Of a stretch of DNA of 64,000 nucleotides, positions 43,546 through 53,688 are shown piece after piece; position 1 is the first letter of the stretch, and every line of letters starts with the position of its first letter. Below the pieces are notes generated by a model. That model searched no databases, was not told the DNA's origin, and worked only from the letters and a program-made list of their open reading frames with translations. The stretch covers positions 1,858,513 through 1,922,512 of the forward strand of contig NZ_VLKC01000002.1 of NCBI RefSeq assembly GCF_007830295.1, given 5' to 3'. A program made the position numbers and the translations under genes. The stretch comes from Sporomusa sp. KB1. GTDB taxonomy: Bacteria; Bacillota; Negativicutes; Sporomusales; Sporomusaceae.

Positions 43546-45417
43546 TTATTGTCTACCCCGCCGCTGCTCCAAATGCACCATCAATATAGAGATATCTGCA
43601 GGTGAAACCCCGGAAATGCGAGCAGCCTGGCCTACTGACAGAGGCTGAATTTTAGTTAGCTTCTGGCGAGCTTCCAGTGATAGCCCGCTAATTTGGCTAT
43701 AATCCATATCTTCAGGCAGACGTTTAGCCTCAAGTTTAGCCGAACGCTCTACTTGCTCAATCTGTTTTTGGATATATCCTTCATATTTAGCAGATATTTC
43801 CACTTGTTCACGTACTACTGATGGTATCTCAGGCAACGAAAACTGCAGGCGCATAGCCTCATAGCCAACCTCTGTACGTTTAAGTAAATCATATAAAGTA
43901 ATGCCTGTCCGAAGTTCAGCCGTACCAAGAGCCATCATTTTTTCCTGTATTTCAGGCAATGGAGTAATTTGTATGCTTTTCAACAATTCTAACGTCTGCT
44001 CAATAGCCTCCCGCTTGCGAATAAAGCGCTCATACCGCTCATCAGTAACAAGGCCAATATCCCGCCCTTTCTCGGTCAGGCGCAGATCGGCATTATCTTG
44101 CCGCAAAATTAGACGGTATTCGGCTCTGGAAGTCATAATCCGGTAAGGTTCACTGGTTCCTTTAGTCACCAGATCATCAATCAATACACCAATGTAAGCG
44201 TCAGCACGAGATAATATAAAGGGTGGTCGCGCTTGTACCTGTAGCGCCGCATTAATCCCCGCTATTAAGCCCTGTGCAGCCGCCTCTTCATAACCGGAAG
44301 TGCCATTAGACTGACCGGCAGAAAATAATCCATATACCTTTTTTGTTTCCAATGTTGGTTTCAGCTCAGTAGGGTCAATACAATCATATTCAATCGCATA
44401 ACCAGGACGCATAATCTCGACCTTTTCCAGACCGGGAATGGTTCGCAAAAAAGCTAACTGAACATCTACCGGCAGACTTGTAGACATCCCTTGAATATAC
44501 ATTTCCGTAGTATTGGTTCCCTCTGGTTCCACAAATACCTGATGCGCTAATTTATCAGCAAAGCGTACTACCTTATCCTCAATTGACGGACAGTAACGCG
44601 GTCCTGTCCCTTCAATAATCCCCATATATAAAGGTGCACGGTGCATATTCTCCCGAATAATAGTATGGGTTTGCTCATTAGTATAAGTCAACCAACAGGG
44701 AATTTGTTCACGAGTAACCGTATCACTAAGAAAAGAAAAATTATGAGCCACATCATCACCAGGCTGAATGGTCATTTTACTGGTGTCCACAGTCCGGGCA
44801 TCCACTCGTGCGGGCGTGCCGGTTTTGAACCGCATCAGTGAAATTTCAAGTACCTTAAGCGCTGTCGACAACTTCTCTGCAGCCCGCTGACCTGCCGGAC
44901 CACCAGGGTAATTAATTTCTCCCAGAATAATTTTCCCCCGTAAATACGTACCTGTCGCAATAATAACACAGCTAGCACTATATATCTCGCCCAGTTCAGT
45001 TACTACCCCGGTGACACGCCCATTTTCCACCAGGATATTATCAATTAATGCCTGTTTAACAGCCAGATTAGGCTGAATCTCCATGGTATGCTTCATGGTC
45101 GACTGATATAGGCGCTTATCAGCCTGAGCCCTGAGAGCATGCACTGCCGGGCCTTTACCAGTATTAAGCATTCGTATTTGAATACAGGTCTTGTCGGTAT
45201 TGATACCCATTTGACCGCCAAGTGCATCAATCTCTCTCACCAGATGGCCCTTGGCCGGTCCACCAACTGCCGGATTACAAGGCATCATTGCAATATTATC
45301 CATATTAAGAGTAGTAATTAATGTCCGACACCCCAGTCGTGCTGCAGCCAGCGCTGCTTCACAGCCAGCATGCCCAGCACCAATTACTACAACATCATAC
45401 TTATCTGCTTGAAACAA
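43546..45417 (-). CDS. mnmG: tRNA uridine-5-carboxymethylaminomethyl modification enzyme MnmG (GidA)
   Basis: MnmG acts with MnmE on U34 of certain tRNAs. The protein of about 623 residues has FAD motif [39 protein letters not shown] and the C-terminal MnmE-binding helices ([23 protein letters not shown] in part). TTG 45417 is favoured because AGGTG lies six to seven bases upstream; GTG 45426 overlaps that site. It is co-transcribed with mnmE. Confidence 0.96.
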   Translation of the reverse strand: MFQADKYDVVVIGAGHAGCEAALAAARLGCRTLITTLNMDNIAMMPCNPAVGGPAKGHLVREIDALGGQMGINTDKTCIQIRMLNTGKGPAVHALRAQADKRLYQSTMKHTMEIQPNLAVKQALIDNILVENGRVTGVVTELGEIYSASCVIIATGTYLRGKIILGEINYPGGPAGQRAAEKLSTALKVLEISLMRFKTGTPARVDARTVDTSKMTIQPGDDVAHNFSFLSDTVTREQIPCWLTYTNEQTHTIIRENMHRAPLYMGIIEGTGPRYCPSIEDKVVRFADKLAHQVFVEPEGTNTTEMYIQGMSTSLPVDVQLAFLRTIPGLEKVEIMRPGYAIEYDCIDPTELKPTLETKKVYGLFSAGQSNGTSGYEEAAAQGLIAGINAALQVQARPPFILSRADAYIGVLIDDLVTKGTSEPYRIMTSRAEYRLILRQDNADLRLTEKGRDIGLVTDERYERFIRKREAIEQTLELLKSIQITPLPEIQEKMMALGTAELRTGITLYDLLKRTEVGYEAMRLQFSLPEIPSVVREQVEISAKYEGYIQKQIEQVERSAKLEAKRLPEDMDYSQISGLSLEARQKLTKIQPLSVGQAARISGVSPADISILMVHLEQRRGRQ

Positions 45418-45454
45418 AATTATCACCTCATTGTACTACCGCTCTTCCAATTTT

Positions 45455-46852
45455 CTACTTACCAATACAAAATTGAGTAAATATCTGATCGATGATATCC
45501 TCACCTACCGTATCTCCTGTTATTTCGCCAAGCTTTTCCCATGCAGCCCGGAGATCGACAACAATACAATCTGTTGGCATTCCTGCCTCAATCGTTGCCA
45601 AAGCTTCAGCCAGCCTCCCCTGGGCCTGTCCCAGAGCATCAGCTTGGCGTACATTGCTAACAAATGCAGCTTCACCCTGACTAACCTGACCACTATACAC
45701 CATATCAGCAATCATCTGCTCCAGCTCAGCCAAACCTTGACCAAGTTCTACCGAAATCCGTAATACCAACCGGCCATCTGTATATTTTTCTACTTCTTCA
45801 GATTCTAACTGGGCAGGTAGATCACTCTTATTGATTAATACAATGGCCTGTTTACCTGATAACAAGGCCAGCACCGCCTTATCTTCAGATGATAATGGCG
45901 CAGACGAATCTAGTAACACCAATATAAGATCAGCCTGACCTACTAACTCGCGCGCCCGCTCCACGCCGATTTTTTCCACCACATCGGCAGTTTCGCGAAT
46001 ACCTGCCGTATCAATAATTTTAAGCGGTATGCCGCGAATATTAACATATTCCTCAATGATATCTCTGGTTGTACCAGGAACATCAGTAACAATGGCCCGC
46101 TTCTCCCGGAGTAAAGCGTTAAGCAAACTCGATTTACCAACATTAGGCTTACCAATAATTACAGTTGCCAATCCCTCGCGTAAAATTCTGCCTGTTTGCG
46201 CAGTCGCCAATAAAGCACTAAGCTGTAGATCAGCCTCTTGTATTAATTTTGCAACATCAGTCGCCGCCACCGCTTCAATATCCTCTTCTGGAAAATCAAT
46301 TGCAGCCTCTAGTTGAGCAATCATTCGCAAAATAGTGTGACGCAATTCTTTTACCTGCTCTGATAACTGGCCTGATAAATTGCCAATTGCCGCTTTAAGT
46401 GAGGTATCAGTCTTCGCCCTGATAATATCAATTACCGCCTCGGCCTGTGCTAAATCCAATCGCCCATTCAAAAAAGCCCGTTTGGTAAATTCACCCGGCT
46501 CAGCCAACCTTGCTCCCACTTTCATAGTAAGTGCCAGCACTCGTTGCAATGGGACTGGTCCACCGTGACAATGAACTTCCACAATATCTTCACAAGTATA
46601 AGAGCGGGGAGCACGCATGATAAGGAGCAATACTTCATCTACCTTTTCACCACTATCAGGATCAATAATATCACCATACAATACTTTATGAGACAGAACG
46701 TCAGCCACCCGTTTGCCTACTTTACTAACAAACAGCTTATCCGCAATAACTAGCGCTTTACTACCACTTACCCTTACAATACCAATACCACCTTCACCGA
46801 TTGAGGTAGCAATTGCGCTAATAGTATCATCACTAGTCAACCCAATCAACAA
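45455..46852 (-). CDS. mnmE: tRNA modification GTPase MnmE (TrmE)
   Basis: The 465-residue GTPase has an N-terminal folate-binding domain (DTISAIATSIGEGGIGIVRVSG), G1 GKPNVGKSSLLNAL, G2 VPGTTRDI and G3 DTAGIR. It ends in the catalytic C-terminal FCIGK. The TTG start has AAGGAG upstream. The first gene of the mnmE-mnmG-rsmG-noc unit, preceded by a structured region. Confidence 0.97.
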   Translation of the reverse strand: MLIGLTSDDTISAIATSIGEGGIGIVRVSGSKALVIADKLFVSKVGKRVADVLSHKVLYGDIIDPDSGEKVDEVLLLIMRAPRSYTCEDIVEVHCHGGPVPLQRVLALTMKVGARLAEPGEFTKRAFLNGRLDLAQAEAVIDIIRAKTDTSLKAAIGNLSGQLSEQVKELRHTILRMIAQLEAAIDFPEEDIEAVAATDVAKLIQEADLQLSALLATAQTGRILREGLATVIIGKPNVGKSSLLNALLREKRAIVTDVPGTTRDIIEEYVNIRGIPLKIIDTAGIRETADVVEKIGVERARELVGQADLILVLLDSSAPLSSEDKAVLALLSGKQAIVLINKSDLPAQLESEEVEKYTDGRLVLRISVELGQGLAELEQMIADMVYSGQVSQGEAAFVSNVRQADALGQAQGRLAEALATIEAGMPTDCIVVDLRAAWEKLGEITGDTVGEDIIDQIFTQFCIGK

Positions 46853-46888
46853 TATTCCACTCCTTACAAGGTTTTACTCGAGTGAACT

Positions 46889-47030
46889 TGTTTCAGCATA
46901 GCTGAAACATCGGCGGGTTCAGGTGGGGAGTCTACCTCACCTGAACAAACGTCGCCTGCAGAGACAGAAGTCTTAACTCGCCGCAAAAGATAAACTACAC
47001 TTAGGACTGTAACTCAGCTAGTCAGTTTTT
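46889..47030. other. Structured intergenic region between mnmE and cheV
   Basis: The 430-base gap contains a 9-bp hairpin (46889-46897 with 46901-46909). Then a multi-branched fold closes with CGGCG (46911-46915) and CGCCG (46979-46983). It holds a 9-bp hairpin (46917-46925 with 46938-46946) and a small AGAC/GUCU hairpin. The mnmE-ward orientation would make it a leader for mnmE, the other a leader for cheV. A 34-codon minus-strand frame without a start (47022-47126, VENVVAIAYEDKQEHGRGQG) looks gene-like and may be the remnant of a lost gene. Confidence 0.4.
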
Positions 47031-47284
47031 ATTACTATGTAAATATATTAATATTCCCTGCCCTCTTCCATGTTCCTGCTTATCTTCATAAGCAATCGCT
47101 ACCACATTTTCAACATACAGCTGCCTCTATCTGCTAGTATTTTAATGCAGAATAGTTATTATTTGCTGAATTAAGTAAAATTACTCAGAAATTTATTATT
47201 AAGCATGAACTTTTAGCAGGTAAACTAACCACAGCCTAGAAATAATAATTATTGATATTATTGAAAAAGAAAGAAGGGATGGCA

Positions 47285-48184
47285 ATGTCTGAGAAGGGGA
47301 TTTTGCTGGAATCCGGAACTAATGAGTTTGAAATAGTTGAATTTTCTATTGGTCCAGTTAGTTATGGCATTAATGTAGCAAAAGTAAGAGAAGTTATTAA
47401 CCCCCTAACAATCACCAAAATGCCCAATGTTCATCCATGGGTTGATGGTATTTTTACTCTACGCGGACGGGTTATGCCTTTAGTCAACCTGCCCCGCTGC
47501 CTGGGTGCAGAGTCATCCACTACTTCACCCAAGGTAATTGTAAGCGAGCTCAATAACTACTTTGTTGCCTTTCTTGTTGATGAAGTATCACGTATTCACC
47601 GTATCTCCTGGACAGCCATGGAGCAACCTCCCAATATTGCCAACTCTGAAATGGTTGTCGGAATAATAAAAATGGCGGAAAAAATGGTAATTTTATTAGA
47701 CTTTGAAAAAATAGTAGCTGACATTAACCCGGAAATGAACGAGAAATTTAATCAGATTACTTCCGCAGCCCCTAATGTTATGGATATTCGCAAAAATAAA
47801 ACCATTTTAATAGCAGAAGATTCCAAACTACTGCGAGATCTATTGCTAGGTACACTGCACAATGCCGGTTATGCCAATATAATTTTAACTGAAAACGGGC
47901 AAGATGCCTGGGAAAAAATCGAGAAACTGGCTGCTAATGGTGAACCTATTGAAAATAAAGTGCAACTGGTAATCACCGATATTGAAATGCCACAAATGGA
48001 CGGTCATCATCTTACAAAACGCATCAAGGAAAATGAAAAACTTAAACATTTGCCTGTTATACTCTTCTCCTCACTAATCAATGAAGAAATGCGTTTAAAA
48101 GGACAGTCTATTGGCGCTAACGGACAAGTTTCTAAGCCAGAAATTGCTGAGTTAATTGATCTAATTGATAAATTCATTCTTTAA
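47285..48184 (+). CDS. cheV: Chemotaxis coupling/response protein CheV
   Basis: CheV couples receptors to CheA and adapts by phosphorylation. The protein of about 299 residues has a CheW domain (about 10-150: FEIVEFSIGPVSYGINVAKVREVI) and a receiver domain (about 170-299) with ILIAEDSKLLRDLL, phosphorylation site VITDIEMPQMDG and the Lys of VSKPEI. ATG 47285 is used because GAAGGG lies just upstream at a usable distance. No other chemotaxis gene is nearby. Confidence 0.94.
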   Translation: MSEKGILLESGTNEFEIVEFSIGPVSYGINVAKVREVINPLTITKMPNVHPWVDGIFTLRGRVMPLVNLPRCLGAESSTTSPKVIVSELNNYFVAFLVDEVSRIHRISWTAMEQPPNIANSEMVVGIIKMAEKMVILLDFEKIVADINPEMNEKFNQITSAAPNVMDIRKNKTILIAEDSKLLRDLLLGTLHNAGYANIILTENGQDAWEKIEKLAANGEPIENKVQLVITDIEMPQMDGHHLTKRIKENEKLKHLPVILFSSLINEEMRLKGQSIGANGQVSKPEIAELIDLIDKFIL

Positions 48185-48219
48185 AAGAAATACTACCCGC
48201 GGCGGGTAGTATTTCTTTT
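48183..48219 (+). terminator. Terminator after cheV
   Basis: An 18-base inverted repeat (48183-48200 with 48202-48219) starts at the cheV stop codon and ends in a T-tract on the plus strand. Confidence 0.9.
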
Positions 48220-48366
48220 TCCCTGCCACTTCACGTTATCAATTCCTATAACTATTTACGTTATATATACCTTCCAAGAAATAGTACGCGATCAATTTTT
48301 CATTTTTCTTATTATTGTCAATAACCGCCAAGCATTGTACAATATTGATGAAAGTGAGGTGTTTGT

Positions 48367-49119
48367 ATGAGCAGTGAGCATAAATATTATAGCGTTATTA
48401 TAAAAGGATGCTATAATCAGGAAAACTTAGAACGTAGCCTGGAAAAAATTTTGCTGCGCGGGCGGTTAGCTATAAAAATGGCTTTGAATACTATGCCTTG
48501 TGTTATTATCTATAAAGGTAATGTAGACACTATTATTCCGATCTTTAAAGCTTTGATAACGGAATACGCAGCTATCACCATTCTTGCAGATGGTGTGCCT
48601 CCTACATTACCTATCGCCAAAAAATACCGGGATTTTTCACATATAAGCCCCGAGCTACAGGCACTACTCGTCGATGTCCCTGAAAACCTTTGGCTGGGCG
48701 AGGCCATCCATCGTATTATTCCAGCAAGCTTTTTAGATGAAACTGGTGCCTTAGTAGTGTCCAGCCATGCAATCTATTTCATTGATAAGCCTGCTGGCAA
48801 TACCAAGTGTCGTTGGTTAATAATCCCTTATGAACAACTTAATGGCTCCCTTAATCTGGGTGAACAGGAAACTCAGTTAATCATACATCATCAAGATGCT
48901 GCTGGTCAGCAAAATGATGTCTTTACAATACCGCAAGAATTTGTAGCTTCTGCCAAAACATCAATAGAACAAGCAAAATTGGCCGAGAGGTATTTAATTA
49001 AAATCAAAACACATTGCATAACCTGTGGCTACAGATCAGAGAATACAATTGCGCATGCACCTACTGAACTACACTGCCAACATTGCGGCAAACCTTATCA
49101 ACGTACCATAACCGTATAA
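48367..49119 (+). CDS. Uncharacterised protein with C-terminal zinc ribbon
   Basis: I do not recognise this 250-residue protein. The first ~200 residues are soluble alpha/beta with no signal peptide (NLERSLEKILLRGRLAIKMALNTMPCVIIYKGNVD). The C-terminus has CITCGY...CQHCGK, a four-Cys zinc ribbon near 216-243. AGGTG lies before the ATG, and a palindromic terminator follows. It is a single-gene unit on the strand opposite to jag. Codon use looks like its neighbours, so it is not an obvious recent import. Confidence 0.8.
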   Translation: MSSEHKYYSVIIKGCYNQENLERSLEKILLRGRLAIKMALNTMPCVIIYKGNVDTIIPIFKALITEYAAITILADGVPPTLPIAKKYRDFSHISPELQALLVDVPENLWLGEAIHRIIPASFLDETGALVVSSHAIYFIDKPAGNTKCRWLIIPYEQLNGSLNLGEQETQLIIHHQDAAGQQNDVFTIPQEFVASAKTSIEQAKLAERYLIKIKTHCITCGYRSENTIAHAPTELHCQHCGKPYQRTITV

Positions 49120-49147
49120 CAACAATAAAGTTTTTATTGGATACGCA

Positions 49148-49181
49148 ATAGTAAAGCCGGGGATATCCCCGGCTTTACTAT
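49148..49181. terminator. Bidirectional palindromic terminator
   Basis: A perfect 34-base palindrome centred at 49164/49165 lies between the convergent zinc-ribbon gene and jag and touches the jag stop codon. T-rich flanks are present on both sides but short. Confidence 0.8.
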
Positions 49182-49822
49182 TTGCTACTATTTTTTAAGG
49201 CAATAACTACTTTGCGATAAGGCTCATCGCCTTCACTGTATGTAACAATTCGATAATCATTCTGCAATGCCATATGGATAATCTTACGCTCCTGCGGACT
49301 CATAGGTTCAAGTACCACCTTTTCGCCACGCCGTTTAACCTTATCTGCCAAGCGCATAGCCAATCTAGATAAGGTTTCTGCCCGCCGTTTACGATAATCC
49401 TCCACATCCAAAATAATCCGACTACGCTCAGTCGCCTCGCGATTGGCTGCCAAATTGGTCAGATATTGCAACGCATCCAGTGTCTGGCCATGTTTACCAA
49501 TAAGCACACCCAAATCTTCGCCGTGAAGATTAATAACCACATGATCATCATGTGTTATCTTCTCCATGGTAACCGCAATATTCATAGCCTCAAATACTTT
49601 TACTAAAAACTGTCTAGCTTCCACTACCGGATCGATAGCACGAACAGTTACGCGTACTCTGGCAAGCTTAGAACCGATAAACCCGAACAATCCTTTACTA
49701 GGAACTTCCAACACCTCATAATCAATTCGATCTCGGGTTTCTTCAAGTTCAGCAAGGGCCAGTTCAATTGCTTCATCAATCGTTTTTCCTGTTTTTTCTA
49801 CAGTATTAAGCTTACCATTCAT
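49178..49822 (-). CDS. jag: RNA-binding protein Jag/KhpB
   Basis: A 214-residue protein with an N-terminal Jag_N domain (TGKTIDEAIELALAELEETRDRI), a KH domain (about 80-140: NLHGEDLGVLIGKHGQTLDALQYL) and an R3H domain (about 150-214: EPMSPQERKIIHMAL). KhpB with KhpA binds RNA and affects cell division or envelope regulation in other Firmicutes. It lies two bases after yidC, the standard order. Confidence 0.95.
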   Translation of the reverse strand: MNGKLNTVEKTGKTIDEAIELALAELEETRDRIDYEVLEVPSKGLFGFIGSKLARVRVTVRAIDPVVEARQFLVKVFEAMNIAVTMEKITHDDHVVINLHGEDLGVLIGKHGQTLDALQYLTNLAANREATERSRIILDVEDYRKRRAETLSRLAMRLADKVKRRGEKVVLEPMSPQERKIIHMALQNDYRIVTYSEGDEPYRKVVIALKNSSK

Positions 49823-49824
49823 CC

Positions 49825-50490
49825 TTAGCGTGCCTCCTCACCAGTAACTGACGGTTTATTTCGATACATAAACCACTGTTGAAAAATCTGAAATAAATTG
49901 CTTACTACCCAATAAAGCACTAATCCACCAGGAAATGACAAGCTAATATAACCAATAAACAACGGCATAAATATCATCATCATCTTAGTCTGCTGGGTCA
50001 TCTCGGTAGTTGTCTGCTTTTGCTGAATATATGTGGTCAAAGCAGATAATATAGGCAATATATATGTAGGATCAGGCTGCGCCAAATCTGTCATCCACAA
50101 AAAGCTTGGTGGCTGTTGCAAATAATGGTAATCGCGTATAGCAAAGAAAATAGCAATCAAAAATGGCATTTGCACGATTAACGGCAAACAACCGGCCAAA
50201 GGATTAACTCCTGCCTCTTTATATAGCGATGCCAATTCCTTATTAAGCTTTTCCGGATTACCTTTATATTTTTCCTGCAATTGCTTCATCTTAGGCTGAA
50301 TGTCCTGCATTGCTTTCATTGACTTTACCTGCTTGACAGTTAACGGATAGAGCACTGCCTTAATTGCGATGGTAAGAAGAATTATGGCAATACCATAATT
50401 CGCAAACCCCATAGTCATTGTCAAATCATAAAAGAAAGTCAATGCAGTTTGCATTATATTGCTTAAAAAACCAAAGTTCATAAAATCCAA
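49825..50490 (-). CDS. yidC: Membrane protein insertase YidC/Oxa1 (SpoIIIJ-like)
   Basis: The insertase of about 221 residues has five hydrophobic segments and the Oxa1 core YPLTVKQVKSMKAMQDIQPKMKQLQEKY, then NPLAGCLPLIVQMPFLIAIFFAI. It assists Sec-dependent and independent insertion; the Bacillus orthologue SpoIIIJ is also needed in sporulation. TTG 50490 is chosen because GGAGG stands nine bases upstream. No lipobox is visible, unlike many Firmicute YidC proteins, so insertion may start directly at TM1. Confidence 0.93.
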   Translation of the reverse strand: MDFMNFGFLSNIMQTALTFFYDLTMTMGFANYGIAIILLTIAIKAVLYPLTVKQVKSMKAMQDIQPKMKQLQEKYKGNPEKLNKELASLYKEAGVNPLAGCLPLIVQMPFLIAIFFAIRDYHYLQQPPSFLWMTDLAQPDPTYILPILSALTTYIQQKQTTTEMTQQTKMMMIFMPLFIGYISLSFPGGLVLYWVVSNLFQIFQQWFMYRNKPSVTGEEAR

Positions 50491-50524
50491 AAAAATTCCC
50501 TCCTGCAAATGGTCGGATGTTTAT

Positions 50525-50743
50525 TTAAACAGGATCATATCCACCAGGATGGAACGGATGACAGCGTAAAATACGCTTAACAGCCATTACCACGCCACGA
50601 CATACCCCATACCTTTCAATAGCCATAAGCGCATACTCAGAACAAGTAGGCACAAACCGGCAGCTAGGCGGCTTCAACGGGGAAATAAACAGACGATAAA
50701 ACTTAATACTACTAATAATAAGCAAAGTAATTATTCGCTTCAT
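50525..50743 (-). CDS. yidD: Membrane protein insertion efficiency factor YidD
   Basis: A 72-residue Yid[33 protein letters not shown] and [11 protein letters not shown] are diagnostic. It assists YidC at the membrane. ATG 50743 is preferred to the 50776 frame start because it gives the canonical MKRIITLL and overlaps the rnpA stop by one base (TAATG). Confidence 0.95.
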   Translation of the reverse strand: MKRIITLLIISSIKFYRLFISPLKPPSCRFVPTCSEYALMAIERYGVCRGVVMAVKRILRCHPFHPGGYDPV

Positions 50744-51102
50744 TATTTTTCCACCAATATTTTTGCTTTTGCACAAAGCTCGATAAAAGCTTTGACAATT
50801 TGATCTTGTCCTGCCTTTAACAGCGGCTGGCGGGCAACCATCACTAGATCAACACCAGTTATAATCTTCTCTTGATGATGTCTATAGGCTTCCCTTAGTA
50901 AACGTTTCAGACGATTACGCATAACAGCCGGGCCCAGCCGTTTACCAGCTGCAAAACCAATCCGGCGGTTGACAGACCGATTAGGCAAGACATATAGCAC
51001 CAAATATTTATTGGCATATGACTTACCTGATCGATAAACAGCCTGAAAACTTCTATTTTGACAAAGTCTACCCATCTTGGGTAAAGTAAACCTTTTGACC
51101 AT
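50743..51102 (-). CDS. rnpA: Ribonuclease P protein component
   Basis: The 119-residue protein binds RNase P RNA and helps process tRNA 5' ends. It shows [23 protein letters not shown] and the RNR motif [28 protein letters not shown]. It lies between rpmH and yidD as usual. The true start could be the Met at residue 10 if MVKRFTLPK is leader, though the given ATG is typical. Confidence 0.96.
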   Translation of the reverse strand: MVKRFTLPKMGRLCQNRSFQAVYRSGKSYANKYLVLYVLPNRSVNRRIGFAAGKRLGPAVMRNRLKRLLREAYRHHQEKIITGVDLVMVARQPLLKAGQDQIVKAFIELCAKAKILVEK

Positions 51103-51151
51103 AATTGTTAATCATCCGGTTTCATAAATTTTTTTCGTCAATGGAAAAAAT

Positions 51152-51169
51152 AGGCCACGAAAGCGGCCT
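51152..51169 (-). terminator. Attenuator-like terminator between rpmH and rnpA
   Basis: A 7-bp stem (51152-51158 with 51163-51169) closes a GAAA-complement tetraloop and is followed by U residues on the minus strand. It begins one base after the rpmH stop. Partial termination would give more rpmH than rnpA mRNA, as in other species. Confidence 0.75.
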
Positions 51170-51170
51170 A

Positions 51171-51305
51171 CTATGCTGATAATTTTTTTCTGCCTCTAGC
51201 GCGTCTTCTCTTAAGTACAAGACGACCACCATTTGATGACATACGTTCGCGGAAACCATGAGTTCTTTTTTTCCACAACGTATTTGGTTGATAGGTACGT
51301 TTCAT
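51171..51305 (-). CDS. rpmH: 50S ribosomal protein L34
   Basis: A 44-residue L34: [21 protein letters not shown], then [20 protein letters not shown]. The ATG follows AAGGAGG. It is very short and sits in the standard place before rnpA, about 480 bases from dnaA. Confidence 0.97.
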   Translation of the reverse strand: MKRTYQPNTLWKKRTHGFRERMSSNGGRLVLKRRRARGRKKLSA

Positions 51306-51367
51306 TATTACACCTCCTTATATATAAGGGAAAAAACTTTGAAATCTACAAAATTTCACTAGTATAG

Positions 51368-51397
51368 ATTATAGACTAGCGTGAGGCCTAATGTCAA
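51368..51397 (-). promoter_or_regulatory. Consensus sigma-A promoter of rpmH-rnpA
   Basis: TTGACA (51392-51397) and TATAAT (51368-51373) on the minus strand have an 18-base spacer. They lie about 60 bases before rpmH. Confidence 0.85.
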
Positions 51398-51427
51398 GAA
51401 TATCTACCTATAACACCTAAGTATATA

Positions 51428-51723
51428 TGTGGATAATTTAATACCTTTTTGGGTATAAGCAAAATATCTTGTTGATAACTGTCACGTGATTTGTTAATAT
51501 AAACATACTTAGTTATCAACAGACCTCTTGATAACATTACGTAATATCTCTAATTTTATACTTATCCCCAAAGTTTTATACTTATTAACAACTTTATCCA
51601 CAACGGTTAATAACTTGTCAATATACATTTCTCGAAATATTTTAACCATTGTTGTATTTTTTTTTCGCCTAAAACACTATCTGAATAAAAGTTATCAACA
51701 TATGTTAATAACTTTGTGGATAA
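51428..51723. other. oriC upstream region: DnaA-box cluster before dnaA
   Basis: Perfect DnaA boxes (TTATCCACA on either strand) are at 51428-51436, 51594-51602 and 51715-51723. Near matches are at 51470-51478, 51513-51521, 51572-51580, 51582-51590, 51692-51700 and 51703-51711. The region is AT-rich and between divergent rpmH and dnaA. TTGATA (51472-51477) and TAATAT (51495-51500), 17 bases apart, could be the dnaA promoter overlapped by boxes. Confidence 0.88.
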
Positions 51724-51786
51724 CTTATGTTAATTACCCTCTCATTTTGTGGAAAAATATTATACGAGGAAGGACTGAACACTATC

Positions 51787-53406
51787 ATGAGCGCGGATAC
51801 CGCTTATATGGCAAGTATTTGGCAAACAGCTTTGATACATATGAAAAAAGCATTCATCAAACCTCTTTTTGAAACATGGATCAAATCGACAATGCCACTA
51901 TCAATCAATGATAATATCATTGAAATTGGCACACCAAAACAATTCGTGAAAGAATGGCTGGAAAGCCGTTATGTGCCTGTTATTAAGGCTGCCTTAAAAG
52001 CTGCCGCCAATAAAGATTTTGAAGTTATTTTTATCAATATGGATATGGATATCGAAAATGTCGAAGAAGAAACTGCACTCCTAACCATTGAGGATCCGAC
52101 AATTGAAGTTACTTCAGAACTTGAAATACTATCTGAAAAAATAGAGAGCCAACCAATTATTCCTAAAATCACAGAAAAACCTGTTTCTGATAATGATGCT
52201 CTTACGACTACTGATTATTTAAAATACCTTGACGATATTGGTGATATTCCAGAGGCTGCGGCAGCCCTCTCTACCGAAATTTCTCCACCAGAACCTGTAA
52301 ATACAACAGATACTTCAAAAAGCAATATAAAAAAAGAAAAATACCCTAATCGTCCAAACATAAATCTCCCACCAATTGCGGAAGAATTTAATTTAAATCC
52401 CAAATATATTTTCTCTACTTTTGTAATTGGAAATTCTAACCGGTTAGCCCATGCCGCTTCATTAGCGGTTTCTGAAGCCCCAGCCCAAGTGTATAATCCC
52501 TTTTTCATTTATGGCGGCGTAGGTCTGGGGAAAACCCATCTTATGCACGCTATCGGTCACCGTATTAAAGAAAATAACCCCAATAGTAAAGTTGTCTATA
52601 TATCAAGCGAAAAATTTACAAACGAACTTATTAACTCTATTATTAGCGGCAACCCGGAAAGTTTCCGCCAACGATATCGTAATATTGACGTTCTCTTAGT
52701 TGATGATATCCAATTTCTTTCTAAAAAAGAGCATACTCAAGAAGAATTCTTTCATACCTTTAACACATTGCATGATGCTAATAAACAAATCATTATCTCC
52801 AGTGACAGAGCACCGCGAGAAATCCAAACATTAGAAGACAGATTGCGTTCCCGCTTTGAATGGGGTCTCATAACTGACATCCAACCACCTGATTTAGAAA
52901 CACGTATTGCTGTTCTACGAAAAAAAGCCATGATGGAAAGCCTTAACGTTCCTAATGAAGTGATTGTTTATATTGCCAGCCGGATTGAAAACAACATCCG
53001 CGAACTTGAAGGCGCGCTCATTCGCGTAATTGCCTATGCTTCCCTCAACAATCAGCCAATTGATATTGATTTAGCCACCGAAGCTCTTAAAGATATCTTC
53101 CCTGATGGTCGGCCAAAACAAATTACAACCGATCTTATAAAAGATATTGTTGCTGCTTATTTTAAACTTAAATTAGAAGACCTTTCTGCTAAAAAACGAA
53201 CCCGTAATGTTGCATTTCCCAGACAAATTGCTATGTATTTATGCCGTGAATTAACCGAAACATCTTTACCAAAGATTGGTGAAATTTTTGGTGGCCGCGA
53301 TCATACTACAGTAATCCATGCCCATGACAAGATACATAGAGAACGAAATTCGGATGTAAAACTAAATAACACAATAAAAGACCTAATTAAACGCATTGAG
53401 TCCTAA
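51787..53406 (+). CDS. dnaA: Chromosomal replication initiator DnaA
   Basis: The protein of about 539 residues has domain I ([14 protein letters not shown]... near 10-80), a long acidic linker (about 90-190, [19 protein letters not shown]), AAA+ domain III with [10 protein letters not shown] and LLVDDIQFL, and DNA-binding domain IV with [14 protein letters not shown]. The linker is about 60-80 residues longer than in Bacillus. ATG 51787 is used; AGGAAGGA is twelve bases upstream, slightly far. DnaA boxes flank the gene on both sides. Confidence 0.97.
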   Translation: MSADTAYMASIWQTALIHMKKAFIKPLFETWIKSTMPLSINDNIIEIGTPKQFVKEWLESRYVPVIKAALKAAANKDFEVIFINMDMDIENVEEETALLTIEDPTIEVTSELEILSEKIESQPIIPKITEKPVSDNDALTTTDYLKYLDDIGDIPEAAAALSTEISPPEPVNTTDTSKSNIKKEKYPNRPNINLPPIAEEFNLNPKYIFSTFVIGNSNRLAHAASLAVSEAPAQVYNPFFIYGGVGLGKTHLMHAIGHRIKENNPNSKVVYISSEKFTNELINSIISGNPESFRQRYRNIDVLLVDDIQFLSKKEHTQEEFFHTFNTLHDANKQIIISSDRAPREIQTLEDRLRSRFEWGLITDIQPPDLETRIAVLRKKAMMESLNVPNEVIVYIASRIENNIRELEGALIRVIAYASLNNQPIDIDLATEALKDIFPDGRPKQITTDLIKDIVAAYFKLKLEDLSAKKRTRNVAFPRQIAMYLCRELTETSLPKIGEIFGGRDHTTVIHAHDKIHRERNSDVKLNNTIKDLIKRIES

Positions 53407-53688
53407 GTGTATAACTATGTTTATAACTACCAATATAAGTTGTACACAAAATGTTGATAACTTTAACCTACACTTTTTATGGTAAAATGTTGATAACTAC
53501 TATATTACTTATCGACATTTTACCAACATACTTTTTCTATGAATAGCAAGCGTTCGACATATTTATCAACATATCAACAGCGCCTACTACTATTACGGCT
53601 ATTTATTACTATATGCATTAACTATTAATAATAGAACCGTCTGTTTTCTTTAAATTTCCCTATTTTATAATTTCAAGGAGGTCTTTCA
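53407..53688. other. oriC downstream region between dnaA and dnaN
   Basis: A 280-base AT-rich gap with DnaA-box-like TGTTGATAA at 53452-53460 and 53488-53496 and TTATCAACA at 53563-53571. Together with the upstream cluster it makes a bipartite origin, as in Bacillus, where unwinding starts in the dnaA-dnaN gap. The dnaN ribosome site AAGGAGG is at its end. Confidence 0.75.

Noticed and set aside
51482-51489. TCACGTGA core in oriC resembling parS
   Set aside because: Only the 8-base core matches; the outer bases of the 16-mer do not.
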